64,000 nt of DNA from contig NC_012914.1 of NCBI RefSeq assembly GCF_000023585.1, forward strand, positions 6,411,001 to 6,475,000. Reading direction: 5' to 3'. The first letter of the stretch is position 1. Each line of letters opens with the position of its first letter. The notes under the pieces were generated by a model. That model searched no databases. It saw only the letters and a list, made by a program, of their open reading frames with translations, and was not told the origin of the DNA. Below are positions 1 to 9,420 of the stretch, piece by piece. The position numbers and the translations under genes were made by a program. The stretch comes from Paenibacillus sp. JDR-2 (GTDB lineage: Bacteria; Bacillota; Bacilli; Paenibacillales; Paenibacillaceae).

Positions 1-201
1 ATCCGGGTCGTTAATCAGCTGTACAAAATCCCCGTATCGTTTGTCAGGCGCTATTCCCAGCAAATCGCCTTTCTCCGTCAAAGCTGCTTCATTGACATCG
101 CTCACCGCAATAATAGCAAAGCGGCCCTCCTCGGCCATCCAACGGATATGCGAATGCGACATGCCGCCAAGACCAATCAATCCGATTCGATACTTTTTCA
201 T
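1..201 (-). CDS. Gfo/Idh/MocA family oxidoreductase, N-terminal part
   Basis: Only the first 67 codons are inside the window; the gene runs off its left edge. The protein begins MKKYRIGLIGLGGMSHSHIR, a Rossmann NAD(P)-binding fold with the G-L-G-G-M-S loop, followed by an acidic end of the second strand (V-S-D) as in the Gfo/Idh/MocA family. These enzymes oxidise or reduce sugars and polyols. The ATG has a GGGGAG-type ribosome binding site and lies 35 bases after the ThuA-like gene, so it is probably the fifth gene of the importer operon upstream. The substrate cannot be told from the fragment. Confidence 0.85.
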   Translation of the reverse strand, partial: MKKYRIGLIGLGGMSHSHIRWMAEEGRFAIIAVSDVNEAALTEKGDLLGIAPDKRYGDFVQLINDPD

Positions 202-236
202 CGTAATCCCTTCTCCCCTCATGACTTGACCTTATG

Positions 237-971
237 TCAGACCTTCACGCCAATCGGCTCAAGCGGCTGCACGTTGCCGCGTATAGGCAGCTCCCGCCGA
301 ACCGGCTGCGCCCATTTAACCGCATTAACGATGACGCGCTGAATCGCCGGGTTATGGTAGGTCGGATACGTTTCGTGACCGGGTCTAAAATAAAACACCT
401 TGCCGCTGCCGCGCGTATAAGCGCAGCCGCTTCGGAAGATTTCGCCGCCCTCGAACCAGCTTGCGAAGATAAGCTCATCCGGTGCCGGGATATCGAAATG
501 CTCGCCGTACATTTCCTCTTCCGGCAGCTCGATATATTCCCCGATTCCTTCGGCGATCGGATGTCCCGGCGCAACAACCCAGAGACGCTCCTTCTCGTCG
601 GCCTCGCGCCATTTCAGGCTGCAGCTTGTTCCCATCAGAGCTTTGAAAATTTTAGAATAATGACCGGAGTGAAGAACGATAAGCCCCATGCCGTCCAGCA
701 CGCGCTGGTACACCTTGCCGACGATCTCATCCTGTACTTCGTCATGCGCGAGATGGCCCCACCAGATCAATACGTCGGTATTCGCCAGCAATTCATCGGT
801 AAGTCCATGCTCCGGTTCGTCCAAAGTCGCCGTTCCCGCTTCCATCCCCGCTTCGGTCAAAAAGCGCGCAATAGCCTGATGGATGCCATCCGGATAAATC
901 TCCTTCGCCTTGGGGTTCGTCCGTTCATGGCGATTCTCGTTCCATACGGTTACTCGCAGTTTGTCAGTCAT
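237..971 (-). CDS. ThuA-like domain protein (trehalose utilisation family)
   Basis: This 244-residue cytoplasmic protein has the ThuA fold, related to class I glutamine amidotransferases. Visible family marks are an N-terminal strand (LRVTVWNENRHE), the V-L-I-W-W-G-H turn near residue 90, G-L-I-V-L-H-S-G-H near 125, and a C-terminal R-P-G-H-E-T-Y-P-T-Y segment. ThuA proteins work with Gfo/Idh/MocA dehydrogenases in converting disaccharides to keto-sugars, and such a gene lies next downstream here. The start has an upstream GGGAGG. It is separated from the upstream binding-protein gene by a stem-loop, which may lower its expression relative to that gene. Confidence 0.85.
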   Translation of the reverse strand: MTDKLRVTVWNENRHERTNPKAKEIYPDGIHQAIARFLTEAGMEAGTATLDEPEHGLTDELLANTDVLIWWGHLAHDEVQDEIVGKVYQRVLDGMGLIVLHSGHYSKIFKALMGTSCSLKWREADEKERLWVVAPGHPIAEGIGEYIELPEEEMYGEHFDIPAPDELIFASWFEGGEIFRSGCAYTRGSGKVFYFRPGHETYPTYHNPAIQRVIVNAVKWAQPVRRELPIRGNVQPLEPIGVKV

Positions 972-1009
972 CTCTTGTTCCTCCCAGCATGATCTATAAA
1001 AAAGCTAAA

Positions 1010-1038
1010 GCTGCCCTGCAGTCCGTACGCAGGGCAGC
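1010..1038 (-). terminator. Stem-loop between binding-protein gene and ThuA gene
   Basis: A perfect 10-base-pair GC-rich stem (GCTGCCCTGC with its complement) is followed on the minus strand by a T-rich run. It may be a partial terminator that gives more binding protein than downstream enzymes, or the end of the main transcript. Confidence 0.65.
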
Positions 1039-1047
1039 AGCAAAACA

Positions 1048-2688
1048 TTATTTGATGTTCATGTAACGTTCATAAGCGTCATTGTAAATCTTGATCAGCT
1101 TCTCAAGGCCCATATCGTTCAGCTTCTTGACGTAAGCATCCCACTCCTGGTCGATGCCGCCTTTGGTCACCCATTTGGCGCGGGTGCTCTTGATATAGCT
1201 CTCGATATCCGTAATGAGCGTTGGCAGCTCGGCGTATTCTTCCTCGGTGTACATCACGTCCGGGAACGGCTGCGTGACATATTCCTTGCCCAAGCTGTCG
1301 AGCTCAAGCTTCAGACCGTCACCGCTTGTTGGATCAAGCTTGATGTTCTTCTCGAACTCGGGGCTGACGTATTTCGGTCCAAAATCCCGCAGGGAGCTGT
1401 CCCAGTACCAAGCGTCCGCGCTAGTGCCGTCCGGCGGATCCATCAGCGTATAGGTACCGTCGGCGTTTTTCTCAACGGAGGTGCCAATCGCGCCCCAGAA
1501 GTTCTGGATGCTTGCTTCTCCGGTATAGAACTGGTCAGCCCAACGCGCCGCAACCTCCGGATGCTCGTTCGAGGTTGTAATGAGCACCTCGTTACGGCGA
1601 ATGCTTAATCCGTTCGGATCGCCAATCTGATATTTCTTGCCGTCCGGCCCGGTAATCGGCGCGATGGTCTCATACTGCTTGCTCCATTGGCCAAATACCG
1701 CGTCCGGCGTCCATTGGTACGAGAATCCAACAAGCGCGGCGTCCGGATTTTGCCGCTTGGCCGTCAGCATCGTATCGTCCTGCGTGAACGTTTCTTTATC
1801 GATCAGCCCTTCGGAATACAATTTATTCGCCCAGGTAATAGCCGCCTTATAGGCTTCCGATGTCGGGAAATATTCCGGCTTGCCGTCCTTCAGCACCATA
1901 TGGTTGCCGCGGATATCCGTAATGCCGAATGGCGCGAACAGGTTCATGTCCAGGTCCTTCTGATCGCTGTACGGAATCTCGTCAGCCTTGCCGTTGCCGT
2001 TGGGATCCTTCTCCTTAAACGCCTTCAGCACCGTATATAATTCATCAAGCGTTTCAGGCGCCTTCAGTCCCAATTTGTCCAGCCACTCTTTGTTGATAAC
2101 CGGCTGTACGGAAGAATACGGCCGCGATGGCAGCCTTGCGGGCAGCGAGTAGATTTTGCCGTCCGGGAACGTACTCAGCTTCTTCAGCTCCGGCATTTCG
2201 GCCATGGCCGCTTTCAGATTCGGCATATATTTGTCGATATAGTCGTCAAGCGGACGGAAAATGCTCAGGTTATTCACGATATCGGAATCCCCAAACGCCA
2301 GGTCGCCGATGATAACATCCGGCATTTTTCCGCTTGCCAGCATAACCGACTTTTGGGCGTCCCAATCGCTCGAGGAAATGACCTGCCAATTGATTTTGAC
2401 ATTCGAATTCTTCTCCAGCTCCTGAAGCCAGGCGTTCTTCTTGAACGTATCTCCCATGTTGCCCCAACGGATCGTAAGAACGTCCAGCGTTACCGGCTTA
2501 TCTACAATCGGAAGGCCTTCCGCATGAAAGTTGCTGCCCGCTTTGCCGCTACCCGTGTTATTGGATGCGGCGGCATTATTGGTCTCCTTACCACTACTGC
2601 AGCCCGCAAGCACCGTGGTGCCCAATACGGAAATCAAAGCGAGGCCGGACAGCATTTTTCTCGTATTTCTCTTCGAAATGGTTGTCAT
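1048..2688 (-). CDS. Extracellular solute-binding lipoprotein of a sugar ABC importer (LplA-like)
   Basis: A 546-residue binding protein that should be anchored to the outer face of the membrane. The N-terminus has basic residues, a hydrophobic stretch and the lipobox L-A-G-C with Cys at about residue 30, followed by a Ser/Gly/Asn-rich linker. The rest matches the large (about 500 residues) family 1 binding proteins of the Paenibacillus LplA type, including a D-P-N-G-N-G-K-A-D-E-I-P calcium-loop-like motif. I chose the internal ATG at 2688 because AGAGGGGG stands just before it and the signal peptide then begins normally; the longer frame adds 11 unlikely residues. It is the third gene of the operon, after the two permeases. 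The substrate is probably an oligosaccharide. Confidence 0.9.
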   Translation of the reverse strand: MTTISKRNTRKMLSGLALISVLGTTVLAGCSSGKETNNAAASNNTGSGKAGSNFHAEGLPIVDKPVTLDVLTIRWGNMGDTFKKNAWLQELEKNSNVKINWQVISSSDWDAQKSVMLASGKMPDVIIGDLAFGDSDIVNNLSIFRPLDDYIDKYMPNLKAAMAEMPELKKLSTFPDGKIYSLPARLPSRPYSSVQPVINKEWLDKLGLKAPETLDELYTVLKAFKEKDPNGNGKADEIPYSDQKDLDMNLFAPFGITDIRGNHMVLKDGKPEYFPTSEAYKAAITWANKLYSEGLIDKETFTQDDTMLTAKRQNPDAALVGFSYQWTPDAVFGQWSKQYETIAPITGPDGKKYQIGDPNGLSIRRNEVLITTSNEHPEVAARWADQFYTGEASIQNFWGAIGTSVEKNADGTYTLMDPPDGTSADAWYWDSSLRDFGPKYVSPEFEKNIKLDPTSGDGLKLELDSLGKEYVTQPFPDVMYTEEEYAELPTLITDIESYIKSTRAKWVTKGGIDQEWDAYVKKLNDMGLEKLIKIYNDAYERYMNIK

Positions 2689-2736
2689 GTATAAATCCCC
2701 CTCTAAAAGGATAATGGCCATTCATCCACAGCTTGC

Positions 2737-3648
2737 TTATTCCTTCACGGCGCCGATCATCACCCCCTTGTTGAAATGCTTTTGCACAAACGGGTAGATG
2801 CACATAATCGGAACCGTAGCGACGATAATGACGGAATACCGCAGCAGATTGGCAAGGCGCAGCGCGATTTGGGCCGCTTCCCCCGTACCAAGCGCGGTCT
2901 GCATCTGATTGGTGACCAGAATATCTCTTAAGATCAGCTGCAGCGGGTATAAATTCTTATCTTGCAGATAGATTAGCGCGTTAAAATACGAATTCCATTG
3001 ACCAACGGCAAACCATAAGGCCAATACGGCAATAATCGGTTTCGAGAGCGGCAGTACCATCTGAGCATAAAAGCGCAGGTTCCCGCAGCCGTCGATTTGC
3101 GCGGCTTCCCATAACTCCGTCGGAATGCCCGTCCGGAAGAACGTACGCGCTACGATAATATCAAAGACGGCAACCGAGAAAGGCAGCACCATGACCAGAA
3201 ACGTATCGTACAGATGAAAATCGCGGATCGTCAGAAACGTAGGCACTAGTCCCCCGTTGAAGAACATGGTGAAAATAAAGAAGAGAGACAAAAACTTGCG
3301 TCCGACCAGATCCTTTCTCGACAGGGCATAACCTGCCGACACGTTGACGATAAGGCCAATCAAGGTACCCACAACCGTATAAACGATCGTGTTCCGGTAG
3401 CCGATCCATATATTCGAATGATTCAGTAATTCCTTATAACCATCGACTGTAAACCCTTTCGGAAATAACCATACCTTTCCGTTCCCCACAGCCGAGGGAT
3501 CGCTGAAGGAAGCGATGATAATAAAGTAAAGCGGATATAACACAATGATAAGGACAATCGCGGCCCAAATATAGAGCAGGATCTCCAGCAGTTTATCGCT
3601 GTTGCCCGATTTTTTCGGTTGAATGGCTAAATTCGCGGCAGCCTCCAT
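2737..3648 (-). CDS. Sugar ABC importer permease, LplC/MalG type
   Basis: A 303-residue membrane protein with about six transmembrane helices. The inner-loop EAA motif that docks on the ATPase reads E-A-A-Q-I-D-G-C-G. The C-terminus (K-H-F-N-K-G-V-M-I-G-A-V-K-E) is typical of this subfamily. The ATG at 3648 is preferred over the longer frame because AAAGGAG lies eight bases before it. It pairs with the LplB-like permease upstream. No ATPase gene is present, so a shared MsmX/MsmK-type ATPase elsewhere is likely. Confidence 0.92.
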   Translation of the reverse strand: MEAAANLAIQPKKSGNSDKLLEILLYIWAAIVLIIVLYPLYFIIIASFSDPSAVGNGKVWLFPKGFTVDGYKELLNHSNIWIGYRNTIVYTVVGTLIGLIVNVSAGYALSRKDLVGRKFLSLFFIFTMFFNGGLVPTFLTIRDFHLYDTFLVMVLPFSVAVFDIIVARTFFRTGIPTELWEAAQIDGCGNLRFYAQMVLPLSKPIIAVLALWFAVGQWNSYFNALIYLQDKNLYPLQLILRDILVTNQMQTALGTGEAAQIALRLANLLRYSVIIVATVPIMCIYPFVQKHFNKGVMIGAVKE

Positions 3649-3708
3649 AGCTGTTCGGCTCCTTTCTAAAATGAATGGCGAAACCATTCATACTTCGTAA
3701 GCATCCGC

Positions 3709-4638
3709 TTACCAAAGACTGTTCTCGGAGTATTTTTTCGATATCCAGTTGACCAGAATTAACAGTGTGAAATTAATAACCGTATTAAATAGATTGATGG
3801 CCGCCGAGAAGCTGTATTGAGAACTGAGCAGCCCGATTTTGTACACGTAAGTAGAGATGACTTCGCTGCCGCCTATATTTAGGTTGTTTTGCAGCAGATA
3901 CGCCTTCTCGAAGCCAACGCCCAGCAGTCCGCCGATCCGCAGGATCAATAAGGTTACCGCTGTCGGGATAAGCATCGGAATATCGATGTAGCGGATTTTC
4001 TGCCATCGGCTGGCTCCGTCCACGGTTGCCGCTTCGTATAGGCTTGGACTAACGGAGGATAACGCAGCAAGATAAATGATGCTGTCCCATCCCGTATGCT
4101 GCCATACGTCCGACCATACATACAGGCTGCTGAACATGCTGGCCGAGCCCATCAGGTTTGGCGCTTCGGCGCCGAATAACCGGTAGATGTTGCCGATCAG
4201 TCCGTTCCCCGGCGACAGCAGGATCATCATGAGACCCACGATAACGATAGTGGAAATAAAATGCGGCATGTACGTAATCGTCTGGAATACCCGTTTGAAC
4301 CGGTTCTGCCGCAGCTGATTCACGAGAATGGCGAATGCAATCGGAAGAGGAAAGGTGACAAAGCTGTACAAGCTGATGAATACCGTGTTCTTAATGGTGA
4401 CCGTGAATTGGTAGGAATGAAAAAACTTCTCGAAATATTTGAACCCTACCCAGGGACTATCCATAATGCCAAGCGCCGGTTTGAAATCTTTAAAGGCAAT
4501 AATGACCCCGTACATCGGCTTGTAAGTAAAACAGAGCAGCAGCACGACAGCCGGCAGCAAGAGCAGGTATAAACCCCAGTTTCTGCTGATTCTCGTTACG
4601 TAACGATGCAGATTACCGCTCGATGAACTGTTTATCAA
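3709..4638 (-). CDS. Sugar ABC importer permease, LplB/MalF type
   Basis: The first gene of the operon encodes 309 residues with six predicted membrane helices. The first is near residues 20-40 (L-L-L-L-P-A-V-V-L-L-L) and the EAA loop reads E-A-A-T-V-D-G-A-S-R-W. The family match is to LplB/PotB-type permeases found beside YesM/YesN systems in Paenibacillus. The upstream region is shared with the divergent histidine kinase gene and contains a cre palindrome, so catabolite repression is likely. A GGGAGG ribosome binding site precedes the ATG. Confidence 0.92.
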   Translation of the reverse strand: MINSSSSGNLHRYVTRISRNWGLYLLLLPAVVLLLCFTYKPMYGVIIAFKDFKPALGIMDSPWVGFKYFEKFFHSYQFTVTIKNTVFISLYSFVTFPLPIAFAILVNQLRQNRFKRVFQTITYMPHFISTIVIVGLMMILLSPGNGLIGNIYRLFGAEAPNLMGSASMFSSLYVWSDVWQHTGWDSIIYLAALSSVSPSLYEAATVDGASRWQKIRYIDIPMLIPTAVTLLILRIGGLLGVGFEKAYLLQNNLNIGGSEVISTYVYKIGLLSSQYSFSAAINLFNTVINFTLLILVNWISKKYSENSLW

Positions 4639-4933
4639 GAATGTGTACCTCCCTTTGCTGTTGTGATTGACTTCAGTATACGTGCTGACGATAACGGGAT
4701 TTGGACTTCATGGATGCAAATTCCGGACATTCGGATGCAAAAAGGACCGATTTCTGTCTTAATGGAGACTCACCGCTTGGGCTGACCTACAATCCAGACT
4801 TTTTGCTGTAACTATTCGGACTTTCGCTCTTTTAAGGGGATGCAACCGGTTGCAATTTCGAAACCCAAGGCTATAATTATCTGACACATGATTTTGCTTT
4901 CATAGAGGTTGATAGCGGGGAGTTGCGAGGCAT
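4639..4933. other. Divergent promoter region between importer operon and YesM/YesN genes
   Basis: This gap contains no credible gene. It holds the cre palindrome at 4840-4854 and must carry promoters for both directions. A probable -10 for the kinase gene is TATAAT at 4872-4877, about 60 bases before its start. Confidence 0.6.
4840..4854. promoter_or_regulatory. cre site (CcpA operator)
   Basis: ATGCAACCGGTTGCA fits the cre consensus WTGNAANCGNWNNCW at every position and contains a perfect 14-base palindrome. It lies between two divergent carbohydrate units, just upstream of the putative kinase promoter. CcpA control is inferred from the match. Confidence 0.7.
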
Positions 4934-6679
4934 ATGACCAAACCGTCGGAGAACAAGCTGTATCCGATTCAGCATTACGTCAAAATCATTCTCGTCATTT
5001 CGTTTACCGCGCTGATTTTGGATTTTATCATCAGCTTTGCGTCGATCACGATCGTTAAGCAGCAGTCCGCAAGGGATTTGAGGGATACCGCTTATTTGTA
5101 CATCAACCGGATTAACAGCGACTTTTCCTACATTAATCATTTCATGGGCTGGACGCTGGCCAACGACGAGAACGTCAAAATGATGGAAACCCACGACACG
5201 AACGAAACGGAATTCATCAAAGCAAACGACGCGTTGTACAGGCGGTTCGTCGAGCTTCAGACCAGCTATGACAAGAGCTATAACTTCTTTATCTTCTTCA
5301 AGAAGAAGAACGTGATGCTCAACATTGCGCCTATGAAGGCGACCTACAAGGAATACCAGCAATTGCAGCATCAGATTAATGTCTTCATCAAAGATAAGGT
5401 CATCTATGAGAAGTTCTATTCCCGTTGGTCGACCATTCAGCTGGCCGGAAAATTTTATATCGTTAATATCGTGCCTTACCACGACAGCTATATGATCTGC
5501 CTGATCGCGGCGGACGATCTGATCCGCCCGCTCCGCCAGATTAATCTGGGCGAGAATGGATACGCCTCCCTGCGTGCCGAAGACGGCAGTCTAGTAACCA
5601 GCCCCATCTCGAATAAAGGCAAGCTGCTGAACATCGCGCGGGAGCAGGACCGTTCCTCCGTCATGAACACTCTCCAGACCCGAACGACGGTTAACGGCGA
5701 GTTCGATAACGCCTCTTTCTTCGTGAAGCTTGTGATCCAATTCGGCGCGTTTGAGAAAATCATGATCGTTCAGCTGCTTATTATGCTGCTGGCCGTTATA
5801 GTCGCCTGCAGCCTGAGCTTCATCATGCTGTACTTCAAGAACAAGGTGCTGCAGCCGATCAAGAGCTTCTCCTACAATCTTGCCTTCTGGGCGGAGGATG
5901 GGGAGCCGCTCGACAGTACGGGCAGCAAGATTGTGGAACTGGAGAAAGCCAATAAACAATTTGCTCAGCTCGTTAACCAGATTAAAACCTACAAGATCGA
6001 TATTTACGAACGCGAGCTGGAGAAGCAGCGTATTCAGCTGGATTATATGAAGCTGCAGATCAAGCCGCATTTTTTCCTGAACTGCCTGACGACGATTCAC
6101 AGCATGGCGCAGATGGATATGACCGAGGAAATCCAGCAGATGGCTTTGTCCACCTCGGTGTACTTCCGCTATATTTTCCAGAACGGTCAGGATTTTGTCC
6201 GCCTGGAGGACGAAATCGAGCATGTCCGGGTTTATCTCGAAATCCAGAGGAACCGCTACCGAAGCTCGTTCCTGTACCGGATTGAACAAGAGGAGTCGAC
6301 GCGGGATGTCCCGATCCCTCCTCTCGTGCTGCAGACCTTTATCGAGAATGCGATCAAATACGCGGTGTCGCGGGAACACGAGGTGCTTATTACGCTGACC
6401 GTTGAGAGGCGGATGACGGAGGAGCAAAGGATGACCGTCATCCAAATTACGGATACGGGGCCTGGTTTTCCGCCGGAGATCTTGGAGAAGCTGCAGCTGG
6501 GAGAGCCGCTTGATCAGACGCTTGGCACGCAAATCGGTATTATGAATACCGTTCAGAGGTTGAAATACCTGTATGGAGAGCTTGCGCAGATCGACTTCGA
6601 TAATCAGCTTAACGGCGGAGCCTCCGTTACCCTCTATCTTCCGGAGCTTCCGGCCAATTCGAATGAAACGGGAGTGTAG
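4934..6679 (+). CDS. Membrane sensor histidine kinase, YesM family
   Basis: A 581-residue kinase with one membrane helix near residues 17-42, a large extracellular sensing domain to about 270, a second helix near 275-300, a HAMP-like linker, and the His_kinase domain. The phosphoacceptor is His379 in L-Q-I-K-P-H-F-F-L-N, a variant of the usual N-P-H-F-L-Y-N. The ATP-binding domain shows the N box (F-I-E-N-A-I-K-Y-A) and D-T-G-P-G-F. It is followed three bases later by its regulator gene and is divergent from the importer, so it probably senses an extracellular sugar and controls that operon. Confidence 0.93.
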   Translation: MTKPSENKLYPIQHYVKIILVISFTALILDFIISFASITIVKQQSARDLRDTAYLYINRINSDFSYINHFMGWTLANDENVKMMETHDTNETEFIKANDALYRRFVELQTSYDKSYNFFIFFKKKNVMLNIAPMKATYKEYQQLQHQINVFIKDKVIYEKFYSRWSTIQLAGKFYIVNIVPYHDSYMICLIAADDLIRPLRQINLGENGYASLRAEDGSLVTSPISNKGKLLNIAREQDRSSVMNTLQTRTTVNGEFDNASFFVKLVIQFGAFEKIMIVQLLIMLLAVIVACSLSFIMLYFKNKVLQPIKSFSYNLAFWAEDGEPLDSTGSKIVELEKANKQFAQLVNQIKTYKIDIYERELEKQRIQLDYMKLQIKPHFFLNCLTTIHSMAQMDMTEEIQQMALSTSVYFRYIFQNGQDFVRLEDEIEHVRVYLEIQRNRYRSSFLYRIEQEESTRDVPIPPLVLQTFIENAIKYAVSREHEVLITLTVERRMTEEQRMTVIQITDTGPGFPPEILEKLQLGEPLDQTLGTQIGIMNTVQRLKYLYGELAQIDFDNQLNGGASVTLYLPELPANSNETGV

Positions 6680-6682
6680 CTC

Positions 6683-8275
6683 ATGAATGTATTGCTTGTT
6701 GATGACGATTACTTTGTCGTAACCGCGCTGGAGAAGAAGATTGACTGGGCTTCGCTTGGCATCGAGGGTGTCTATACGGCTCATAACGTCGCTCAGGCTC
6801 GGGAGATTCTGATGAAGCATAAGGTTCAAATTCTTGTATCCGATATCGAAATGCCGCAGGGAAGCGGTCTGGAGCTCTTGGCGTGGATTCGCGAGGAGAA
6901 CTACAATGTGCAGGCGATCTTCTTAACCAACTACGCCGACTTCAATTACGCGCAAAAAGCGATCGAGCTGCGCAGCTTCGAATATTTCCTGAAGCCGATC
7001 CAATTCGATAAGCTGATGCTTATTATCCGAAAAGCCGTTGAACGGGCGCAAGAACAGCAGCAGCAGGAAAAAGCCATTCAAGAGGGTTATTACTGGCAGC
7101 GCAATCAAGCGAAGATGCTTGAGCACTTCTGGCGCAAGCTGATCAGCGGCAGCGTCTCCTTCCCTCTTAAGGCATCGGATATTCTGCTTGCCGTTGAGGA
7201 GCAGCATCTTTCGTATGACCGTAATGATCTCATTCAGCCCGTCCTGCTTAATCTGTTTCCTTATGACGGCAGTATGGGCGTTGAGGAGAAAAATCTTTTC
7301 GACTTCGCGCTGCTTAATGTCCTATACGAGCTGTTTCAGCATCCTCAATTTTCAGTGGAAACGGTACTGGAATACAGCGCTTATAACTGGATCGCCGTGC
7401 TCAAATGGAAGGAAGCCTCCGACTTGCAGACGCTTGACGGGCTTTGCGCCGCCTTTATCCAGCAGGCGAATCGCTCGCTGAAATGCGATGCCTGCTGCAT
7501 CGTCGCCATGTCCGGCAGACTTGAGGGCATTAGCCCGGTCATACGCCAGCTGCTGGAGCGCAATCAGGATATCGCCAAGCGGCGCAATCATATTTTTTTC
7601 GTGGAGCATGGTCTTCGGCAAGCCGATGAATCGTATCAACCGCCGGAGCTGACCAAGCTGGAGGAGCTGCTGGAGCGGAACCTGCCGGATGAATTCCTGC
7701 AAGAGACAACCCGGTATTTAAACGAGTCGGTGCATCAGAATCTTTTCTCCACCTCAATTCTTAGCTTGTTCCGGCTTGATATGATGCAGCTTGTATATGC
7801 CTTCCTAAAGTCAAAGGGCATTCAGGCGCATCAGTTGTATACGGGTAAAACCAATGAACGGCTGCTCGCCCATTCCCTCCATTCCATTGAGGATTTGGAG
7901 GCTTACTTGAAGTATCTGGTCCACACGGCCATGGAATACCGCGATTTCGCCGAGCAGCCTAAATCCGTTGCCGATGACATCAAACAATATATCCATGCTC
8001 ATTACGGGGAGGATTTGACCCGCATCAGCCTGGCCGAAATCGTCTACCTTCATCCCGATTATCTGGCCAGACTGTTCAAGAAAGAGACCGGCGTTTCCCT
8101 GGGTACGTATGTCATTAGTGCCCGAATGGAGGCAGCTAAACAGCTGCTCCGCACGACCAATCTGTCGGTATTCGCCGTGGCGAAGAAGGTTGGCTATGCC
8201 AACTATTCGTACTTCGCAAAGGTCTTTAAGCAAGAGGCTGGCGTTACGCCTAACGAATATAAGCAGGACGGTTAA
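6683..8275 (+). CDS. AraC-type response regulator, YesN family
   Basis: A 530-residue regulator. The receiver domain (about 1-120) carries D-D-D near residue 10, the phosphorylation site Asp54 in V-S-D-I-E-M-P, and a Lys in F-L-K-P-I. A long middle region of unknown fold links it to two C-terminal AraC helix-turn-helix units (Y-L-A-R-L-F-K-K-E-T-G and the K-K-V-G-Y-A-N-Y-S-Y-F-A-K-V-F segment). It is the partner of the YesM-type kinase. The likely target is the divergent importer promoter. Confidence 0.93.
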   Translation: MNVLLVDDDYFVVTALEKKIDWASLGIEGVYTAHNVAQAREILMKHKVQILVSDIEMPQGSGLELLAWIREENYNVQAIFLTNYADFNYAQKAIELRSFEYFLKPIQFDKLMLIIRKAVERAQEQQQQEKAIQEGYYWQRNQAKMLEHFWRKLISGSVSFPLKASDILLAVEEQHLSYDRNDLIQPVLLNLFPYDGSMGVEEKNLFDFALLNVLYELFQHPQFSVETVLEYSAYNWIAVLKWKEASDLQTLDGLCAAFIQQANRSLKCDACCIVAMSGRLEGISPVIRQLLERNQDIAKRRNHIFFVEHGLRQADESYQPPELTKLEELLERNLPDEFLQETTRYLNESVHQNLFSTSILSLFRLDMMQLVYAFLKSKGIQAHQLYTGKTNERLLAHSLHSIEDLEAYLKYLVHTAMEYRDFAEQPKSVADDIKQYIHAHYGEDLTRISLAEIVYLHPDYLARLFKKETGVSLGTYVISARMEAAKQLLRTTNLSVFAVAKKVGYANYSYFAKVFKQEAGVTPNEYKQDG

Positions 8276-8305
8276 GGAATCGCGTGAACGACTTACCCTT
8301 GAAAT

Positions 8306-8361
8306 TGAAACAGCGACTGCCATGGACGAGAAAATAAAGTCCTAGACTGTCGCTGTTTTTA
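8306..8361 (+). terminator. Intrinsic terminator after yesN-like gene
   Basis: AAACAGCGAC pairs with GTCGCTGTTT across about 35 bases and is followed by TTTTTA on the plus strand. It lies 30 bases after the regulator's stop codon. Confidence 0.7.
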
Positions 8362-8366
8362 TTGAA

Positions 8367-9272
8367 CTATCGTTCTCCGTTTTGGCTTAAAAATTTCATT
8401 AAATCATTACTCAGCTGCACAATCTCATTGTTAGCGTTATTCGCGTAATCCGGCAACATCATATCCCTCACCATTTTAGTTCGTAGCCATGCCATAAAGA
8501 AAAGATCCAGCAATAAGTTTGGAAATTTAAGAACCATTTTAAGCATTGGCGGGTCAATTGAAACGCCAGCTTTTTGTATGGCCCTTAGATACGCTTTTAA
8601 AGTGACTGTTATTTTGCGTGCCGTCTTTCTGGTTCCGGCTGTTTTTTTGTCAATAATCTTATTCTCAGCATGCAAAAAGCTCAGCATGGCAATGTCTGAT
8701 ACGGAATGCGTGATTAGATACGCTTGCATATCCTTTTTAATAACGTAGGGAAGCTTTGCTGTTTTAAATATTTTTGCTAGGTTTTCTATGCGTTCTGTCA
8801 CTACGCCATTCATTTCTCCGAATGCAGTTGCCGCTATAATCTTGGGTAGGAATCGGGGATGCAATACTCCGTCTTTAATCTGTCCGCCGAATCCCGGAAA
8901 GGCTGGCAATAGTCTATCCCCTACGATATCCAGCCACGAAGAAAATCCAATTGAATTACTAGTCATCGTAACTATATTTTTGCTTTGATTATCTTTTAGC
9001 GCTAACAATGCTGATTCGGACCGATCATAACGAACGGTAACGAAAATAAAATCGTATACATCGTTATTTTCGAGCTTATCAATAACATTCACTTTTATCG
9101 ATCTAACTGTACCTTTTTCTTTATATTGCAGACCATTTTCTCTTAATGATTGAAATCTATTGGAATGTGCAAACAGGCTAACGTCAAACCCTGCTTCAAT
9201 AAGCTTAATTGCGTACATGCTCCCGATGACGCCTGCACCAAAAATTAAAATTCTACCTTGTTTTGCTGACAT
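8367..9272 (-). CDS. Ketopantoate reductase family protein (ApbA/PanE-like)
   Basis: A 301-residue NADP-dependent oxidoreductase. The N-terminus has the dinucleotide loop G-A-G-V-I-G-S and ends strand two with F-A-H-S-N-R as in PanE. A C-terminal helical domain follows, but much of it is divergent, so ketopantoate is not an assured substrate. The ATG at 9272 is preferred because TAGGGGTGG lies six bases before it. The gene is divergent from a TetR regulator, which probably controls it. Its AT content is higher than that of its neighbours, which may indicate transfer. Confidence 0.8.
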   Translation of the reverse strand: MSAKQGRILIFGAGVIGSMYAIKLIEAGFDVSLFAHSNRFQSLRENGLQYKEKGTVRSIKVNVIDKLENNDVYDFIFVTVRYDRSESALLALKDNQSKNIVTMTSNSIGFSSWLDIVGDRLLPAFPGFGGQIKDGVLHPRFLPKIIAATAFGEMNGVVTERIENLAKIFKTAKLPYVIKKDMQAYLITHSVSDIAMLSFLHAENKIIDKKTAGTRKTARKITVTLKAYLRAIQKAGVSIDPPMLKMVLKFPNLLLDLFFMAWLRTKMVRDMMLPDYANNANNEIVQLSNDLMKFLSQNGER

Positions 9273-9420
9273 TAAAACCACCCCTACTTATTAACATTCC
9301 TTTTTGATTATCAGACAACGTGTTGTATGATGTGATCATAAATCTTTATTATTCCTTGATCAACCATCAGTTTTTTATGATTTGTCGGATGATATTCTTA
9401 TTCGCTAGCAGGAGGGAACC

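Noticed and set aside
5591..6829. A 412-codon minus-strand frame opposite the YesM kinase gene
   Set aside because: It is antisense to a clear histidine kinase, has no recognisable domain and no ribosome binding site; high GC at third positions makes such shadow frames common.
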